A DNA stretch of 64,000 bases, from positions 19,903 to 83,902 of the forward strand of contig JAFRUN010000044.1 of the NCBI GenBank assembly GCA_017438865.1. Direction: 5' to 3'. Below are positions 61,218 through 64,000 of this stretch, piece by piece. The position numbers and the translations under genes are program-made. Position 1 is the first letter of the stretch, and each line of letters starts with the position of its first letter. The notes beneath the pieces are model-generated. The model was not told the origin of the DNA and ran no database searches. It was given only the letters and a program-made list of their open reading frames with translations. The stretch is from Clostridia bacterium. Lineage in GTDB: Bacteria > Bacillota > Clostridia > Christensenellales > CAG-138.

Positions 61218-61643
61218 ATGCTTGACACACGTCTTTCGTCCTATCTGAACGGGATCTTGGACCTATCGAGCGCGCTTTCGGAATGGATCGGGTGCTCAAA
61301 CGCCGGCGTTTCCGCGTATACGAAGGACGGCTGGGAGGACGCGTTCCGCCGCCACTATCACATCAAACAGTTCACGCCGGTCCCTGTCGGGGAGACCTTT
61401 TATCAGACGCTTGTGCAATGGCTCGGCAGCACCTCGTTCGGGCTGACAAAAAACGTGATCGACTGCATCACGCATAAGCTCGGCGAACCGCTCGCCGTGT
61501 ACCGCGCGGAAAACGAGCAAGCATTGATCGATCGGCTTTCGAGCTGCAACGGGCACATCGGCGCGTATTATTTCACCGAGGACGTTTTCTTCGTCGCCTT
61601 TGAGACGCACGTCCTCGCATTTATCATGGGTAATTGGGAATAA
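61218..61643 (+). CDS. Unknown conserved-looking soluble protein
   Basis: A 141-residue soluble protein (SSALSEWIGCSNAGVSAYTKDGWEDAFRRHYH..., GAYYFTEDVFFVAFETHVLAFIMGNWE). I do not recognise a family; it has the mixed alpha/beta pattern of small cytosolic domains. GGGAGGTGAAACC precedes the ATG and a TATACT box is 20 bases upstream, without a clear -35. It lies 15 bases before the peptidase-like gene, so the two are probably co-transcribed. Confidence 0.8.
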   Translation: MLDTRLSSYLNGILDLSSALSEWIGCSNAGVSAYTKDGWEDAFRRHYHIKQFTPVPVGETFYQTLVQWLGSTSFGLTKNVIDCITHKLGEPLAVYRAENEQALIDRLSSCNGHIGAYYFTEDVFFVAFETHVLAFIMGNWE

Positions 61644-61658
61644 ACGGGAGCAAAGGGC

Positions 61659-62402
61659 ATGCAGATCACGGTATACGATGAACAGAGGCAGGCGAACGTG
61701 TTCGATCTTCGCACGCTGGACGCATACAGCGGAATCTACCGTTCCGAGCATTATGCGTTTCATTATAAACCCGGTTCATTTGCGGAGCAGCATATCCGAT
61801 CGGTTGCCGGGGAGCAGGAAGCATGCTTTCGGAGGATCACCGAACAGCTTTCGATTCCGTTTTCGGATACGATTCAGTATTTCCTGACGGATTCGCCGGA
61901 GGAGAACGGAAGAATCATCGAGGAGCTGTTCGGGGAATACGCCCCGGGCAACGGCTTTGCGATCGGACCGAACAACGTGTTTGCCGTTTACGGCGAGCAG
62001 ATCCGCTGCATCGGCGCGCACGAGGATACGCATCTGATCTCCTATGCGTACTGCGATCCCGCAAGCGCGTTTTTAAGCGAAGGGCTTGCCATGTTCATGG
62101 ACGGGGAATGGTGGGGAAAGCCGAACGCCGAATGGATAAAAGCGTTTTTGAAAAACGAAACGTACCGGTCGGTCTTTACGCTTGACGACGAAGAGACATT
62201 TTGGAATACGCCGTGCGAGATCTCCTATCCGATCGCAGGCGCGTTTACGGCTTTTATGATCGAACGCCTCGGCGCCGCCGTATTTCTGGAACAGATCTAC
62301 AAACCGAAGGCGCCGCTTGCGGAAAAAACGGAGCGGACCTTCAAAAAAACGCCCGAGGCGGTTGAAAAGGATTTCCTCGATTGGGTGGATTTGAAACAAT
62401 AA
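61659..62402 (+). CDS. Gluzincin-like metallopeptidase
   Basis: A 247-residue soluble protein without a signal peptide. The zinc motif HEDTH (HExxH) is at 121-125 and the likely third ligand Glu141 is in LSEGLAMFMDGEWWG, 16 residues later, the spacing of gluzincin (peptidase MA-like) proteases. Catalytic Glu122 is present. Substrate unknown; the absence of an export signal makes it cytosolic. AGCAAAGGG precedes the start. A terminator follows immediately. Confidence 0.82.
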   Translation: MQITVYDEQRQANVFDLRTLDAYSGIYRSEHYAFHYKPGSFAEQHIRSVAGEQEACFRRITEQLSIPFSDTIQYFLTDSPEENGRIIEELFGEYAPGNGFAIGPNNVFAVYGEQIRCIGAHEDTHLISYAYCDPASAFLSEGLAMFMDGEWWGKPNAEWIKAFLKNETYRSVFTLDDEETFWNTPCEISYPIAGAFTAFMIERLGAAVFLEQIYKPKAPLAEKTERTFKKTPEAVEKDFLDWVDLKQ

Positions 62403-62425
62403 AAGCTCCCTGCGGGGAGCTTTTT
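62401..62425. terminator. Terminator between the peptidase and DnaQ-like genes
   Basis: AAAAGCTCCC-TGC-GGGGAGCTTTTT overlaps the ends of both converging genes. Confidence 0.9.
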
Positions 62426-63252
62426 CATTCGTTCAGCAGCCGGAAGAATTCCTGCGCTTCCGAAGCGGTCAGGGGCTTGTCGGAGATCATGCGGTACAGG
62501 AAAAGATAGATCGAATCGAACGGCGGCTCGCCGCATAGATCGACGTGCCGGTCCATCCAGTGCGCGATCGCCATCGCGTCGGACGGATTCAGAAATGTCG
62601 TCGGCTCCACGCCGTCGAGCAGCTCTTTGAGCTTGCGAAGCTCGAGGTCGGTCTCCGACTCGGTCGAGAACCGTCCCGCGGGCTTTTGCACCGGCTTTGC
62701 GTGTCTGCGGTACGGACGCACGTCGCGCGGGTCCCCGCCGAAATCGGTCAGCAGTTCGCGGTACAGCCGATAGCACGCAAGCGCGTCGCACAGCGCGTCG
62801 TGATGGTTTTCAAGCGGGATATCGAACGCGGCGCAGAGCGTGTCGAGCCGGTAGCTTCCGTAGGTCTCGCGGGCGAATCGCCGCCGCGCCATCTGCACGG
62901 TGCAGCAATAGGTGATCGGCGGCACGGGGATGCCGTACCGTTCAAGCGTGCCGGCGATCATGCCGAGGTCGAAGGCGGCGTTGTGCGCAACGACCACGGA
63001 GCCGGTGAAGTATTCCGCGATCCGCGGCCACAGCGTCGGAAAATTCGGCGCGCAGGAAACTGCCGCGGGCGTGATGCCGTGGATCGAGATGTTCACGGGA
63101 TCGAACGGGACCTCGGGATCGACGAGATACGATTCGGTTTTGACGATTTCGCCGTATTCCGCGACGACGATGCCGATCTGACAGATCGCGGCGTCGCGGC
63201 CGTTCGGCGTTTCGACGTCGATTGCGACGATGCGGGTTTCATTTGCTTCCAT
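62425..63252 (-). CDS. DnaQ-like DEDDh 3'-5' exonuclease
   Basis: A 275-residue protein. The exonuclease domain (about 8-175) has ExoI VAIDVETPNG (Asp/Glu), ExoII VVAHNAAFDLGMI and ExoIII HHDALCDALAC (DEDDh type). An acidic C-terminal region (about 185-275) of unknown role follows. Such stand-alone epsilon-like exonucleases act in DNA repair or RNA trimming. The start is set at MEANETRIVAID (63252). The -10 box ends 6 bases before it, so the transcript would begin at or beside this AUG; an ATG two codons earlier touches the -10 box itself. No Shine-Dalgarno sequence is present, so the mRNA is probably leaderless. Confidence 0.9.
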   Translation of the reverse strand: MEANETRIVAIDVETPNGRDAAICQIGIVVAEYGEIVKTESYLVDPEVPFDPVNISIHGITPAAVSCAPNFPTLWPRIAEYFTGSVVVAHNAAFDLGMIAGTLERYGIPVPPITYCCTVQMARRRFARETYGSYRLDTLCAAFDIPLENHHDALCDALACYRLYRELLTDFGGDPRDVRPYRRHAKPVQKPAGRFSTESETDLELRKLKELLDGVEPTTFLNPSDAMAIAHWMDRHVDLCGEPPFDSIYLFLYRMISDKPLTASEAQEFFRLLNE

Positions 63253-63258
63253 GCGCAT

Positions 63259-63287
63259 AGTATAACAGAGCGCGCGAAGTTTCGCAA
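63259..63287 (-). promoter_or_regulatory. Promoter of the DnaQ-like gene
   Basis: Minus-strand TTGCGA, 17-base spacer, TATACT, directly abutting the start of the coding region. Confidence 0.8.
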
Positions 63288-63323
63288 CAATTGTGAAACG
63301 ACGGAAAAATCGCCGGATACCGC

Positions 63324-63352
63324 TTGCGAAACCGGCGGTTTTGTGGTATAAA
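63324..63352 (+). promoter_or_regulatory. Promoter of the ABC exporter gene
   Basis: TTGCGA, 17-base spacer, TATAAA, 36 bases before the ATG. Confidence 0.7.
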
Positions 63353-63388
63353 ATAATATATCGACATATAGGGGAAAGATTGTTTCCA

Positions 63389-64000
63389 ATGGAAAAAACA
63401 AAGAAAAAAGGGCCCGGGATCAAGCATCTCAAGCCGTGTGTGAAAGGTTATGTAACGCCGTCGGTTTTGACGCCGGTGCTGATCGTTTTTGAGGTCGCGC
63501 TGGAGATCCTGATCCCGCTTCTGATGGCGGCGCTGGTCGACGGCGGTCTGTACCGCGTGGAGCAGTTTCAGCTGCAGGGCGCGATCTCCCGTCTGCCGTA
63601 TACGAACAACCTGCAGTTCGTTCTGTGGGTCGGCGGACTGATGGTGCTCGCGTCGCTTCTGTCGCTTCTTTGCGGCGCGCTTGCCGCGCGCACGTCGGCG
63701 GTCGCGTCGATGGGCTTTGCAAAGAACCTGCGCGAACGGATCTTCGGCAAGATCCTGCAGTTCTCCTTTAAAAACACCGACCGGTTCCAGACCTCGTCGC
63801 TGGCCATCCGCGCGACGACGGACGTCAACAATCTGCAGAACACCTACCAGATGTTCCTCCGCATGATGTTCCGCGCGCCGATCATGATGGTGCTCGCGGC
63901 GGTCATGGCGTTCCGCATCAACGTGAAGCTGTCGTACATCTTCGTGATCGCGCTGCCGCTCGTTCTGACGCCGATGCTGCTCTTCATGTTCATCGGACGC
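63389..64000 (+). CDS. ABC exporter, membrane-domain start (C-terminus beyond window)
   Basis: The first 204 residues of an ABC-B-type (MsbA/LmrA-like) half-transporter. A basic N-terminus (EKTKKKGPGIKHLKP) is followed by membrane helices: PSVLTPVLIVFEVALEILIPLLMAALVDGG, the second with FVLWVGGLMVLASLLSLLCGALAA, and the intracellular coupling region FAKNLRERIFGKILQFSFKNTDRFQTSSLAIRATTDVNNLQNTY. This pattern, with the conserved RxTxDVxxxQ, is typical of multidrug/lipid ABC exporters, often heterodimeric. The nucleotide-binding domain is outside the window. AGGGGAAAG precedes the ATG. Confidence 0.93.
   Translation, partial: MEKTKKKGPGIKHLKPCVKGYVTPSVLTPVLIVFEVALEILIPLLMAALVDGGLYRVEQFQLQGAISRLPYTNNLQFVLWVGGLMVLASLLSLLCGALAARTSAVASMGFAKNLRERIFGKILQFSFKNTDRFQTSSLAIRATTDVNNLQNTYQMFLRMMFRAPIMMVLAAVMAFRINVKLSYIFVIALPLVLTPMLLFMFIGR

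Overview
The window is a GC-rich, densely coded chromosomal segment of a Gram-positive, probably spore-forming member of the Clostridia. The evidence for this is the spmA-spmB pair, the cysteine-containing L28 protein, a yhaM homologue, VanW/G5-type wall proteins, Dlt-like genes, lipobox proteins, Shine-Dalgarno sites of AAGGAGG type, and promoters of TTGnnn-N17-TATAAT type. I see no phage, insertion sequence, CRISPR array, rRNA or tRNA. The genus cannot be told from the sequence alone.

Layout. 1-5007 (minus): a MacAB-like ABC efflux operon (adaptor, ATPase, second adaptor, permease) whose leader is a compact SAM-clan riboswitch followed by an intrinsic terminator. 5212-11061 (minus): an LRR lipoprotein, a membrane-anchored PIG-L deacetylase, a zinc-ribbon protein, a HerA-like ATPase and spmAB. 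11189-18838 (plus): a MecA_N-type class B PBP, murG, a HEAT-methyltransferase, metG and tatD. 18887-22470: a VanW wall protein (minus, apparently leaderless), trmL, rpmB and a SpoU methylase. 22482-30888: a P-loop/CYTH protein, then a citrate module. That module has lysR-citXG-citC on minus, and an aconitase-family hydratase, icd and citD on plus, but no citE or citF. 30946-38194: yhaM, CPBP, tldD and tldE on minus; mnmG and rsmG on plus. 38211-38320: an array of small variable hairpins. 38372-39868: a divergent XRE regulator/membrane protein pair and a PhzF protein. 40647-45529: two convergent K+ uptake systems sharing a terminator. 45727-53709 (plus): a D-amino-acid aminotransferase, a transglutaminase with Ig-like domains, and a Dlt-like A-C-B-D set with two small accessory genes. 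53757-55869: zinc-ribbon, LUD and DegV proteins. 56040-61166 (minus): a four-gene membrane system made of a small two-helix protein with an apparent AUC start, an SPFH/zinc-ribbon protein, a zinc-ribbon membrane protein and a four-TPM-domain protein. 61218-64000: an unknown protein, a gluzincin-like peptidase, a DnaQ-like exonuclease (apparently leaderless) and the start of an ABC exporter.

The most notable points are the SAM-sensing leader on an efflux operon, the hidden AUC-start gene heading the SPFH/TPM operon, two genes whose promoters place the transcript start at or next to the AUG, the orphan citD fused into an aconitase/icd operon, and two sets of tandem hairpins with compensatory base changes.
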